A stretch of DNA of 64,000 bases from NCBI GenBank assembly GCA_022266195.1, contig WHVY01000007.1, positions 558,001-622,000 of the forward strand, given 5' to 3'. The position numbers were made by a program, and so were the translations under genes. The notes beneath the pieces were generated by a model. It was not told the origin of the DNA. It worked only from the letters and a program-made list of their open reading frames with translations, and ran no database searches. The stretch comes from Tetranychus cinnabarinus (Eukaryota; Arthropoda; Arachnida; Trombidiformes; Tetranychidae). Below, one piece after another: positions 1 through 10,300 of the stretch (the first letter of the stretch is position 1; every line of letters starts with the position of its first letter).

Positions 1-89
1 TGCTAGAATTTATAGATAAGTTCGATCAATACCAAGAATTGAAGGCAAAAATTGTATCATACGATGATGTAAAAAACTATATCAATTGA
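1..89 (+). CDS. C-terminal end of an unidentified plus-strand gene (partial)
   Basis: From base 3 an open frame gives 28 residues, starting LEFIDKFDQYQELK and ending DDVKNYIN, then TGA at 87-89. An AATAAA follows 35 bases later, which is normal spacing for a gene end. The residue mix looks coding but I recognise no family. If it is real, it lies on the opposite strand within the missing part of the ABHD-like gene, which must continue to the left. Chance is the main alternative because the fragment is short. Confidence 0.3.
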   Translation, partial: LEFIDKFDQYQELKAKIVSYDDVKNYIN

Positions 90-123
90 ATTAAAACTGG
101 TGATTTTGATGGCTTAAATGATT

Positions 124-129
124 AATAAA
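124..129 (+). terminator. Candidate polyadenylation signal
   Basis: An AATAAA hexamer lies 35 bases after the TGA of the partial plus-strand frame at the left edge. It supports that frame being a real 3' end, but the hexamer is common in AT-rich DNA. Confidence 0.3.
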
Positions 130-520
130 AGTCATGCTATGAAATGCTGTACTCAAGCTCTTTTTTCAATTCATTCACATGTCTTGTATGATTCATAAAT
201 TGTCAAGAATCTCTGACAAAATAGATGGAGATGGTTTTGCCTCAACAGTACAAAGTTTACCTCTTTATGTGTTTGTTTTCTTTTTTCAAGAGGATGTTTC
301 AAAGTGAAACATATCAAAGAGAAAAAAAATTTTGATCAGATTGATGAACAAAATGATGTCACATTAATAGGTTGTTGATTGTTTGCAGAGAGGAAGACAA
401 TTTTTTATGCTAACCGATCAGTATTTTTATCGAGGGCAAGTGATAATAGACAAGAAAAAGGCAATGTTCAACAATTTTTAAAGGAAATGGATACAACAAG
501 AAGGGGTTATAGTTAGTTAC

Positions 521-1038
521 CTTTTATAAATGAGATTAGGCATCGCTCCTCTGATAGCATTGGCAATGGCTGTTTGAGCGTGTGTATCAAAACACCAAAG
601 AGTAGGATAAAATTTCTCTTGGATTACTGGACAAGTTTTCAATATAAATGAGCCGAATCTGCTTTCACGACAATAAAAATCTGGTTTCTAAAGAGAGAAA
701 GTAAATGAAATAGCAATTAGTAATAGGTAAGAATAAAAGGATTACTCATGCAGTTAATCAGTTTTCGCATCAAACATGATACCAAAGTACAAGATGTACT
801 GAAAATTGATTGACGTGATTGACTGGGTGGTAAAAATACTAACCTTTACTACTTTAAGAAGATAATAAATAATATAAACAATGGCCAAAACAAATGCAAT
901 GGCAGATCTAGGATTGGTGGCATAAATGAGCCAAGCATTATCAACACTTAAATCAAGGTACTGCTTCAAATCAAGGAACGAAAATTGGTCAATGATTGAC
1001 AAGGCTGATAAACCAGTAACATATCCAGTGTCGGACAT
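521..1038 (-). CDS. ABHD1/ABHD3-like alpha/beta hydrolase, first two exons (partial)
   Basis: Exons are 844-1038 (ATG at 1036-1038, 65 codons) and 521-687, joined in phase 0 across a 156 bp GT-AG intron. The joined peptide has a membrane-anchor segment (IAFVLAIVYIIYYLL) followed by a block containing CPVIQEKFYPTLWCF and AQTAIANAIRG. This matches the pre-catalytic region of the membrane-anchored ABHD1/2/3 family, where a CPV..YPT.WC..GRAQT block precedes the hydrolase fold. Exon 2 ends at a good donor, so the catalytic domain should lie left of the window. I found no further exon in 1-520. Family members are lipid hydrolases anchored in internal membranes. Which of ABHD1, 2 or 3 it is cannot be settled from this fragment. 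Confidence 0.65.
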
Positions 1039-1787
1039 AATTAAACAATTAGATTATTTACAAAACAAAAACAGTGATGAGGATGAAAATACAAAAACTG
1101 TATAACTCTAAGAACAAGAACAAATTGAGATTGAAAAAAGTGAAACACAAAATATCAAAAAGGACGGTCTGGTTGAAGTAGAGGGTGTAACTCTTTGATC
1201 AGACCAAGCACAGAACAGAGTAGAAACACTTTTTTTGATTAAATAAGTAATAAATATAAATAAGTAAATAAATAAAAATGACAGGATAAGAAAACAATTA
1301 GAGATAGGTTTTGTTGATGCTTGGACCGTCAGTACATTTACAAAAAAAGGTATCAAAAAAGGTATCACCACTTTTGGATGGTAATTCTTGATCAATTTCA
1401 AATTGAATCAGCACACTTTACGAACAACTGAGCAATATGGTTCGATAACGGTTAGGTTGATTAAAAATATTGTTTAGAACAATAACTGTCAGTCCAAAAG
1501 TAGTCAACTTTGACAATCAACCTCCGAAAGGACAGTTGTAAATTAACCTAACCTAAGGTAACCAATGGGCGCCCTCTATCAAACTTCAACTGACAACTCG
1601 GCTTAATCAGCTGTAATTGAGCTAAACTTGTCATTATGGCATAATGATTATGCTCTGTTGGCTCATAATCCACATTTTTAATTATTAATGATTTATTCCT
1701 GATATTATCTTGGTTGAATTTTTTAAATTATATTATCGTTCTCTGGATGCTGAAACTCAAATGTTTTAATGCATCTATCATTGTAAT
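1039..1787. promoter_or_regulatory. Head-to-head intergenic region between the ABHD-like gene and PEX2
   Basis: There are 749 bases between two divergent start codons. The only distinctive part is a GC-richer patch near 1560-1620 (ACCAATGGGCGCCC), which has a CCAAT-type motif and could serve a shared promoter. Open frames here are low-complexity and match nothing. Confidence 0.35.
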
Positions 1788-2749
1788 ATGGCCAGCAGGA
1801 TTGATAAAGTAAGTAGTTTACGGTTGTATTCATTTGTTTCATGTTTTCCTTATCATTCAAACTTTATTAATCTTTATAAACTTATCATTTGTTTATCCTC
1901 TTTATTTAGCTTGATTATGTAATTTTAGACCAACAGTTATCTCGATCATTCCATGATCAATTGGAGCAAACACTGAAACCATTGGAACAAAGATTCAGCA
2001 TATTTAGTTTGTTCAAACCGGAATTTCGTTTACTCTTAAATGGATATATTTATTTACACTCATTGGCTCGTGATGCATCTTCATTGGGACAAAAGATTTA
2101 TAATCTTAAAACAGTTAGTAAACTGTCGGCATCAAATGGAATCATGAGTAAATTACAACTGTACATTTTAGGAACTTCTACAGTTTTGATACCTTACATA
2201 AGAGAACGATTCTCTCGATCCAAATTATTGAACAACAAGTTGGCTTATTTCTTGGAAGATGCTTTCAAGATCGGAGAATTGTTAAACTTTCTGATTTTTC
2301 TCCAAAAAGGATGTTACCCACATTTAATGTACAGATTACTTTTCTTGGACTGTGATCTTATCGAAGGCAAAAAACGTATTAGTCTTGATAGTTATTATGT
2401 AAACAGAAATCTCATGTGGACTTCAATTTCCGAGATATTATCTTATCTCATACAGATTGTGGATTTTAATCGAATTGGTTTAATTATTCGACAGAAAGTA
2501 ATATCAAAATTGGCTCCTTCAAATTTATCTAGTGAGAAGAATCGAGAATCAAGGGATTATCGAATTTGTGCAATTTGTGATGAATGGCCAAATAATCCAC
2601 ATCATATTGGGTGCAAACACATATTTTGTTATTTTTGTATTCATTCAGATTACATGCAATATGGAGGATCTGCATATTCTTGTCCACAATGTGGACATAA
2701 AATCTCTGATGTATCTCATATCAAACAACTTTACATGAGCTGGACTTGA
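1788..2749 (+). CDS. PEX2: Peroxin-2 (peroxisomal RING E3 ligase)
   Basis: Exon 1 (1788-1808) encodes MASRIDK. After a 101 bp intron, exon 2 (1910-2749) continues in phase 0 with LDYVILDQQL, giving about 286 residues. PEX2 is a subunit of the PEX2-PEX10-PEX12 ubiquitin ligase in the peroxisomal membrane, which monoubiquitinates the import receptor PEX5 so that it can be recycled. Visible support: the Pex2/Pex12 membrane region with the conserved LINFLIF-like stretch (here LLNFLIFLQKG), and a C-terminal RING of the form CAICDEWPNNPHHIGC, HIFCYFC and SCPQCG. Length fits the family (about 305 in human). The short first exon is chosen because it restores the family's N-terminal MASR and start phase. 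The TGA overlaps an AATAAA. Confidence 0.93.
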
Positions 2750-2763
2750 ATAAAATGTTTATT
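2749..2763. terminator. Back-to-back polyadenylation signals between PEX2 and IleRS
   Basis: AATAAA at 2749-2754 (plus) overlaps the PEX2 stop codon. TTTATT at 2758-2763 is AATAAA on the minus strand, one base beyond the IleRS stop. Cleavage normally falls 10-30 nt downstream, so each mRNA should end inside the other gene's coding region. Confidence 0.6.
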
Positions 2764-2764
2764 T

Positions 2765-5700
2765 TTAGCCAACGGTTACACTTGAAGGATATTGATTGGT
2801 AGTTGAAGCAACAATAGTTTGCTTATGAAGGTTCAGAAAATCGTTTAAATTAGATAAGTTTAGACGAGAACCGCTTGATTTATCAAATAAAAATAGATTT
2901 TCGCCCTGTAAGTTGAACAATATTTTGACTAATTTGATTAGATGTGCTTCACCGGTGATTACTCTACAGTCGATAGGATTTTCCAAGAGAATAGTTCCTC
3001 GTTCAATTGAACCGTTTTTCTTATTGTTGACAAAAACGACATTCACATAGCGACATAAAGGAAGTTCTTGAGGTTCGGATGAAGTTGGAATACTATTTTC
3101 CATAGCAACTCGCCTAATCAAAGCGAGAGTTAGAGGTTTATCTTTGAGGTCTTGATCTTCTTTGATGAGAACTTTGATTCCAGAAGGTAAATCTTTCATA
3201 GGCTTGATAGGTGAGTTAACAGTATTTGAAATGTATTCATTGAAACTTGTTATGACTCTTTCAAGATTAGAATCAGATGTTGAATAGAAAACGATTATTT
3301 CATCAGTAGGAACCAAGTGAGCTTTCTTTTTCAGTTTTTGAATTCGATTGGTTACTTCACGAGCAGTACCTTCATCTTTCATGCTATCATCAGGAGTAAC
3401 ATCAAGAATAACTAGAATGTTTCCTTCTGAAGAAGCAATATACTTTTCAGATAAAATGTTACCAGCATCACCACCAAACTTGTAGGTTAATCTTATTTCA
3501 TCGGGTTCGAAGACAATATTATTAATAGTAAATAAATTAGGATTTTTCTGATACTCTTGGAGCTTCTCATCAGACAATTCTCTAATGGCTTTTATGATAT
3601 CCTTAGATTTTTCTCGCAAGCGAATACCAAGAGCCTTTATATCAGGTTCAGCTTTCAGCTCAAGTCCATACTTTTCCTTGTCGTCCGTGACAGTCACCTT
3701 TCTAACATTTAATTCGTCTAAAATATATTTTTCCATTGACTTAATATTTTTCAAAGTATCTTCATCTTTGCTAATTATTATGATCTCAGGAAGGGGATAT
3801 TTCAAAGGTAAAGTTTTACGATCACGCAAAATTCGACCGATTTCGATGACAGTCTTCATGTCTGAGACTTGATTTTCGACTTCTTCGTCAATTAGTGCTA
3901 ATTGGACTTCTGGAAGCATTAGATGGTGAATAGATTTAGTTTCATCCCCTATGTTGAATAAATTTTTCAAATTGCTGTAGATATATTCAGTCAGGAAAGG
4001 AGTGAATGGAGCCATGAGTCTAACAATCGACATAAGGACAACAGACAATGTTTCCAGCGCAGTAAGACAGTCTTCCTTTTCTTTATCAGCCTTGAAACGC
4101 TTTCGGTTCATTTTAACATACCAGTTGGTAAGGTTTTCAATGAATCCGACTAATTTAGGTACAACCGTATAAAGCCGGTAAGCTTTCATTTCTTGTTTCA
4201 CAAATTTGATTAAACTTTGTGTAAATGATAAGATCCAGCGATCCATTGGATTAATTGGCTTTGATAATTTAGATGGGTCGAAAATGACATTTGCACCGGT
4301 ATTTTTCTCATAAAGTTGAACGTTCTGAATGAGAAAACGATATGCGTTAAACCAGGGAAGGAAAACATCTTTCAAAATATCACGAACTCCTTCTTCTCTG
4401 AATCGCAAGTTTTCAGCTCTTACAACAGGTGAATTGATCAAGTAAAGTCTTAACGCATCTGCACCATATTTATCGACAACTTCCATAGGATTTGGATAAT
4501 TCTTTTTACTTTTACTCATCTTTTGGCCATCACTTGCCAATACCAGACCGTTGACGATTAAATTTTTGAAAGGAGGACGATCAAAGAGAGCAGTGGATAA
4601 AACTAGAAGAGTATAAAACCAGCCTCTAGTTTGATCAACTCCTTCAGCGATGAAATCGGCAGGGAAATTCTCTTCGAATTTTCTTCTATTTTCAAATGGG
4701 TAATGGGCTTGAGCATAAGGCATGGACCCACTTTCAAACCAGCAATCAAAAACTTCTTTCACTCGTCGTAAAACTTGACCATCTTTCTTGGAGGGAATGG
4801 TAATATCGTCGACAGATTCTCTGTGTAAATCATTCACTTTTACACCGGAAAGTTCTTCCAATTCAGCAATAGAACCCACGACAATTATTTCAGACCCATC
4901 ATCGTTTGTCCAAATTGGAATAGGAGTACCCCAATATCTATTTCTAGAAACAGCCCAATCACGAGCATCTTTCAACCAATTGGCAAATCTACCTTCTTTA
5001 ACAAAATCTGGGACCCAATAGGTTTCCTGATTATTTTTTAATAAATTACTTGTCATTTGTTCAACTCGGATAAACCACGAAGGAACTGCACGGTAGATCA
5101 GAGGAGTATCTGATCGCCAACAGAATGGATAACTGTGCTTAGTTGTACCAGATTGCACCAACCGTTTCCTTTCTTTAAGAAGCTTAATGATGTTTTTATC
5201 GGCATCTTTAACATGTTGTCCAAGAAAATCGTTAACCGGTTCAACAAACCGACCACTATTATCCACAGGACATACCATTGGCCCTTCTTTAGTAATAACT
5301 CCATAGTTTAAGCAAATTCTATAATCGTCTTCACCGAAATAAGGCGATTGATGAACGATACCAGTACCACTTTCACTAGTAACATATCCATCACAAAGCA
5401 CTCTGAAAGCTCCTTCCGATTTTCTTGAAGCGAAATAAGGAAAAAGCGGTTCATATTTTTTACCTTCCAAGGTTTTACCTTTGAACTTTTCTAATATTTT
5501 ATAATCATCAGGTTTCTTGAAGAGTTCAATTAACCGGGATTCCATGAGAATAAATTCAGCATTACGAACATTATCATGCACTTTCACATAATCTAACTCT
5601 GGATTAACACAAAGAGCTAAATTACTTGGAAGAGTCCATGGTGTTGTTGTCCATGCAACAAGAGAGACACTAGGTTCATCATCTAATGGAAATGAAACGA

Positions 5701-6415
5701 TTACAGTAGGATCAACAACATCCTTGTAGTTTTGCCCGGCTTCAAAATTAGATAATGGAGTATTACATTTAGTTGAAAAGGGCATGACTTTGACACCTCG
5801 GTAAACCAGCCCTTTGCTGAAGAGCTGTTTAAAAACCCACCAAACAGTTTCCATAAACCAAGGATACATTGTTTTATAATCATTTTTAAAGTCAATCCAG
5901 CGACCTAATCGAGTTACTATATTTTCCCATTCATCTGAATATCTCATAACAATAGCGCGACATTCCTTGTTATATGCTGCAATACCCATTTTCTCAACAT
6001 CTTCTGGTCCCTTGATACCAAGAGACTTATCAATTTCATATTCAACGGGTAATCCATGGCAATCCCAACCAAAACGTCGCTCCACGTGGTAACCTGATTG
6101 ATGAGCCCAACGTGTCACAATATCTTTGATTGTACCTAATAGGAAAGAATTAAAAAAACAATAATAATAAATGAAGGAAGACAAATACAGAGAAGGAAGA
6201 TTTTCAAAAAATATAGAAGAAATTAGTTTACCTGCTAAGATGTGTCCATAATGAGGTAATCCAGTAGCAAATGGTGGACCATCAAAGAAAACAAACGGAG
6301 GTTTCCCACTTGATTGTTTAAGGCTAGTTTCAAACGCTTTTGTATTCTGCCAGTGTTCAAGAACAATTTTTTCCTCATTGGGAAAATTAATAGTTTCTGG
6401 GACTAAGTTAACCAT
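2765..6415 (-). CDS. IARS1: Cytosolic isoleucyl-tRNA synthetase
   Basis: Two exons, 6232-6415 and 2765-6135, are separated by a 96 bp intron that happens to stay open in frame. Reading through it would insert about 32 junk residues after HILAG, while splicing restores HILAGTIKDIVTRWAHQSG. The start is the ATG at 6413-6415 (MVNLVPETINFP), giving about 1184 residues; 20 upstream in-frame residues look non-coding. The enzyme charges tRNA-Ile with isoleucine in the cytosol and belongs to the multisynthetase complex in animals. Visible class Ia signatures are the HIGH-type motif HYGH (residues 55-58), GWDCHGLPVEYE, and KMSKS in DGQKMSKSKKN near residue 600. The C-terminal extension resembles eukaryotic cytosolic IleRS. 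It is convergent with PEX2, with 15 bp between the stops. Confidence 0.97.
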   Translation of the reverse strand: MVNLVPETINFPNEEKIVLEHWQNTKAFETSLKQSSGKPPFVFFDGPPFATGLPHYGHILAGKLISSIFFENLPSLYLSSFIYYYCFFNSFLLGTIKDIVTRWAHQSGYHVERRFGWDCHGLPVEYEIDKSLGIKGPEDVEKMGIAAYNKECRAIVMRYSDEWENIVTRLGRWIDFKNDYKTMYPWFMETVWWVFKQLFSKGLVYRGVKVMPFSTKCNTPLSNFEAGQNYKDVVDPTVIVSFPLDDEPSVSLVAWTTTPWTLPSNLALCVNPELDYVKVHDNVRNAEFILMESRLIELFKKPDDYKILEKFKGKTLEGKKYEPLFPYFASRKSEGAFRVLCDGYVTSESGTGIVHQSPYFGEDDYRICLNYGVITKEGPMVCPVDNSGRFVEPVNDFLGQHVKDADKNIIKLLKERKRLVQSGTTKHSYPFCWRSDTPLIYRAVPSWFIRVEQMTSNLLKNNQETYWVPDFVKEGRFANWLKDARDWAVSRNRYWGTPIPIWTNDDGSEIIVVGSIAELEELSGVKVNDLHRESVDDITIPSKKDGQVLRRVKEVFDCWFESGSMPYAQAHYPFENRRKFEENFPADFIAEGVDQTRGWFYTLLVLSTALFDRPPFKNLIVNGLVLASDGQKMSKSKKNYPNPMEVVDKYGADALRLYLINSPVVRAENLRFREEGVRDILKDVFLPWFNAYRFLIQNVQLYEKNTGANVIFDPSKLSKPINPMDRWILSFTQSLIKFVKQEMKAYRLYTVVPKLVGFIENLTNWYVKMNRKRFKADKEKEDCLTALETLSVVLMSIVRLMAPFTPFLTEYIYSNLKNLFNIGDETKSIHHLMLPEVQLALIDEEVENQVSDMKTVIEIGRILRDRKTLPLKYPLPEIIIISKDEDTLKNIKSMEKYILDELNVRKVTVTDDKEKYGLELKAEPDIKALGIRLREKSKDIIKAIRELSDEKLQEYQKNPNLFTINNIVFEPDEIRLTYKFGGDAGNILSEKYIASSEGNILVILDVTPDDSMKDEGTAREVTNRIQKLKKKAHLVPTDEIIVFYSTSDSNLERVITSFNEYISNTVNSPIKPMKDLPSGIKVLIKEDQDLKDKPLTLALIRRVAMENSIPTSSEPQELPLCRYVNVVFVNNKKNGSIERGTILLENPIDCRVITGEAHLIKLVKILFNLQGENLFLFDKSSGSRLNLSNLNDFLNLHKQTIVASTTNQYPSSVTVG

Positions 6416-7304
6416 GATTACAAATAACGATGTTAATTTAAACTGATGATAATTTAAAACTGATGAAATAACCACATAAACAAATCAAGACACATCTGCA
6501 AAGATCAAAGTCTGCTTATAAATAAAAATCTCCTACACCGGTTACGCGCTCAATTCAAAATGCAAGCTTTTAATAACATTAATTTTAATATTCATGCATT
6601 TTCATCATAAAGCATTTTTTCAATTCTTATTTAATGAAATAATCTTTAATGAAAGTATTTATCTCAATGAACTGTAACAATCAGTAGCTTACCTAAAAAC
6701 ATATAATGCTTGAATAAGAGTCTTGGATCAATTTTAATCTTGATTAATGAATGAGCAATATAAAAAATCGTTAGTAAAGACTTGTTTTATTCAGGGTTTA
6801 TTTTTGTATTTTAAATATTTAATGAAATTGTTTTCGAATCAATACTAATCCAGTTAGTGATTAGCTTATTTACATAAATAAACAACAAGATGATTTATAA
6901 GTTTCTTCTTTCAATTTAAGTTAACTTTAAGCCCAACAAAATTTTAAATAAAAAGAAAGAATGAAACAAAGTTTCTTTGTTTTTTTTTGTCTGTTACAAA
7001 ATCCATTACAAATATTTGTATAGTCAATGAAAACTTCCTAAAGATTCATTACCTTTATCATCACAAGCTGATTTTTTCATGTGCAATTTATGGAATGATG
7101 AAGCTCCACCATCTCTAAAATATGATGAAAAAAATGAAAATGAGAACTGGACAGCTACAAAATGCGCAATAAAAGACTTTTGTTTAGCTATTTTCTTGTT
7201 TTCCTTCTTGATCCAGATATCAAATATCATTTGCTTATAGATTAAAATTTTACTGAATTACAAATGAGTTCACTTTTCTTTACTTTTTTGTTAATACTTT
7301 GGTT
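6416..7304. other. Intergenic region, IleRS to LRP11-like gene
   Basis: AT-rich spacer containing the IleRS promoter and 5' leader and the 3' end of the LRP11-like gene. The minus-strand open frame at 7024-7230 has biased composition and no recognisable domain. I see no gene here. Confidence 0.4.
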
Positions 7305-10300
7305 TCATAGGTACATTCCATTAACAAGATAATCAGCATCATGAGCCAAGTTCCGTCCTCTTCTTGCAATTCTTCTTTTAATGTATTTCATACGACAACC
7401 AACCAGCGTTACTAACATTGCAGTAATACCAACACCTAGAACCAAAGCAATAACCGCAGAGTTTGTATCTCGACCAGATTGTGAACTGCTTAAATGGGTA
7501 ACAGCTACAGGTAAAGCCCATTCATTAGACATTTTATCAGAATTTAAATGTGAAACTCCTTTGATTGGTGTCATTTGAACTGTGTGAGTAGGTGCGGTTG
7601 AAGGGCTTGTTATTGGTACCATAGACCCAGAAGGAGATGATCGTGTTGAAGTTTCAACTTTATTTGCATGATCTTTAAGATCATCAGCTAATGATTGAGA
7701 GTTTTTAATCTTTCTTACAGAATTTAAGTGTTCTTGAGGTGCACGAATATTATTTTGTCGAATATTAACACCAAGTTCATTGTTGACTCCTCCACCTGAG
7801 CCTTGAGTGTCAATCATGTCAATTCGAGACACAGGTTCCATGTTGGTAAACTCGGTCGATTTACGTTGATAAGAGTTTAAGTAAGAGCTCTTTGACCATG
7901 GAATACTTCGTGTCAAAGTTGGTGCTGGTTGTGATTGAGGGCTTGGCACTCCATTTCCATTATTATTAACATTAATAGATCCAATATCATTTGTTGGTCG
8001 ATATTGATGGTAAATTGGATTAATTAAGTTATGATCCAAATTGTTAGATCTAACATTTCCTCCAGTTGCGATAATTCCATTTTCAGGCTGCCAATAATCT
8101 CGTGTAAAGCTGTTTGGATAGTCTGTGTCAGTAGAAAAGCCTCGAGATCTTGGTCCATTGTAAAAATCACCATGTGAAGAGGGTGGTGGAGGTGGTAGAG
8201 GTGGTTGGTAATATTGATTTCCGTAACTTGGATAATAGGGTTTTGTTTCAAATTTATCCCGAATAGGATTGTAATCGTCAAATTTGTGAGAGTTCATTGA
8301 TATTTTACCATTCTCTTTAAGATCATTAACAATATCAGGACTCTTGGGATAGTTAAAAGCCTGAGCATTGACCGATTTCTTTGGTACAAACTGTCCTACT
8401 CCATTGCCCCCTTCAACACCCACAACACTTATGGCCTCATTGTCTTTTACATCAATTCTTCCTCCAACATTCTTATCCAATGGATTTGCAAAATTGATTG
8501 TTGACGTTGATACAGGTAATGAAGCTGAGGAGGGCGACCTTTGTCGATTCGGTCCCTGATTTGGGGGTGGAAGTGCAACTTGAGATTCGACAGAAGGATA
8601 TACTGACTCAGTAGGACAGTGAAGATCAACAGCTTCATCACTTCCATCCGAACATTGAACGATTCCATCACATACATTGTAGATTGCTATGCAATCACTT
8701 GTGTTTCGGCACTGAAATTGATGATGTTTACATGCTGTAAAAAATTGGAAATATTTGTAAGAATTAATAAAAAATTCTGACATCTTAAGGTTCAATACTC
8801 TTAAGGTTAATAAAGATATTATACCTTTGACAGATGCTGAAGTTGATGTATAAGTTGATCCTGAAGATGGTGGAGGACTCAAACTTCCTGAGGTTGTAGA
8901 GGTAACTTCAATTCCTTTGGAATCATTATTGGACGTTGAAATTGGTTTAACCGAAGTAGCTGAAGAGATTCTCAAATTAACCAAGTCATTTTCATGCTTA
9001 GCCTGGTTTCTTTGATCAACAGTGTTACCATCAACAGAGTTTCGATTAAATTTGATCAACGAACTTGTATAATGATCATGTCCAGTGAATTTACATTTCA
9101 TCTGTTCTGGTGGACCACAATCAAATAAATAACAGCTTCCTTGACTCTGATGATGCAAAGAAACAATAAGGAAAATAAATATTAAAGGATGATGAAAATA
9201 CTACAAAAACTTGGCAAAATAAAGATGATAATTATAAACTAAACTGATGCAATTAGTTTGCTATTAATTGTTACCCTGATAGATAATACTGTGAAGAAGC
9301 CGAGTTCTTTTAATGTTTTTACTTTAATGGTCAAAACTAGACTGCCTTATCTTTACAATTGCTTTTCCTTAAATACAATTTCAACTCGAGATAACATCTT
9401 TGAAGATGTTTACATGGAAAGTTTTGAGAAAATGTATCTCTCTATCTTTGGATAGATTGACCACTTGAGTGGCCAATAATTATCTTTTAAGATTAAGACC
9501 ACTTAAGTGGACAAATTTTAGTACTTCACATCTTCCTCGGCCACTTGAATCGAAGCCTCTTTCGTATTTAAGCCCATTTCAACTTACTGTCTCTTACAGT
9601 CAACATCTTCTCTTTGTTCGTCATTCTACTCTACTTGTTCTATTTCAATTTGTGAAAATGTCTAAGCGTCCAGCTCGTGGATGTACTCTCATTAGCGAGA
9701 CTATTTCAGTCACAAGCTCTCCCGCTTCTAGTGCTCAGAGTGCCAAAGCTGCAGATGGTGATCACGAAGTTCAACAGTTTCTACGCCACGGGTATACGGA
9801 CTACAAGGGTAAGCAGTACCACGTTTATGTCACGGAATGGAAGCCTAGTTTGACGTTGGGAGAACATGTACAAACCGATAAGGAGATTCCTTATGGATTG
9901 AAACCGGAGGATCATCTTTTACCGAAGTCTTGGGATGAGGCCGAAGTTCCAATGGAGGACTCCAAACACCGGTGTCGATGGTGTAAAAGAGGTTTGTCCT
10001 GCCGCAAGTCTCAGTTGCGACATGAAAAAATATGCAATATTTCTGGGGCACCAGGGCATGATTGTGCTAAAAGTAGCTGCCTTCCAGGTTCAAACTGCAA
10101 AAAGACAATTTGGACGCCACCTCCTGATGGTCGGTTTGGCAATCCAAAGGCTGGTAGGCCCAGAAAGAGAAGACATTCTGAGGATTGATTGATGGTTATG
10201 CTTGCTATACATTAATGTATTTGACATAATTGTATCACAAATATTTTGAATATTTTTCTTTGGAAATAATAAATGTTTTTGACAATATATATGTATTTTT

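Noticed and set aside
1108..1401. Minus-strand frame of 97 codons upstream of the ABHD-like gene
   Set aside because: Low-complexity Phe/Ile/Leu/Ser run with no domain. It starts at a non-ATG codon or in leader sequence, and nothing supports it.
6136..6231. In-frame readthrough segment inside isoleucyl-tRNA synthetase
   Set aside because: It has GT and AG borders, interrupts the conserved HILAG-TIKDI sequence and encodes low-complexity hydrophobic residues, so it is an intron.
8735..8824. In-frame segment between the stalk and LDLa domain of the LRP11-like protein
   Set aside because: It is bounded by GT/AG on the minus strand, and its removal joins the frame cleanly at TSVK-ACKHH. It is an intron.
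9469..9657. N-terminal extension of the antisense ORF through the LTR (63 extra residues)
   Set aside because: It has no ATG, reads through the LTR palindromes and looks like non-coding translation. The first ATG at 9658 has a good context and follows the TATA-like box.
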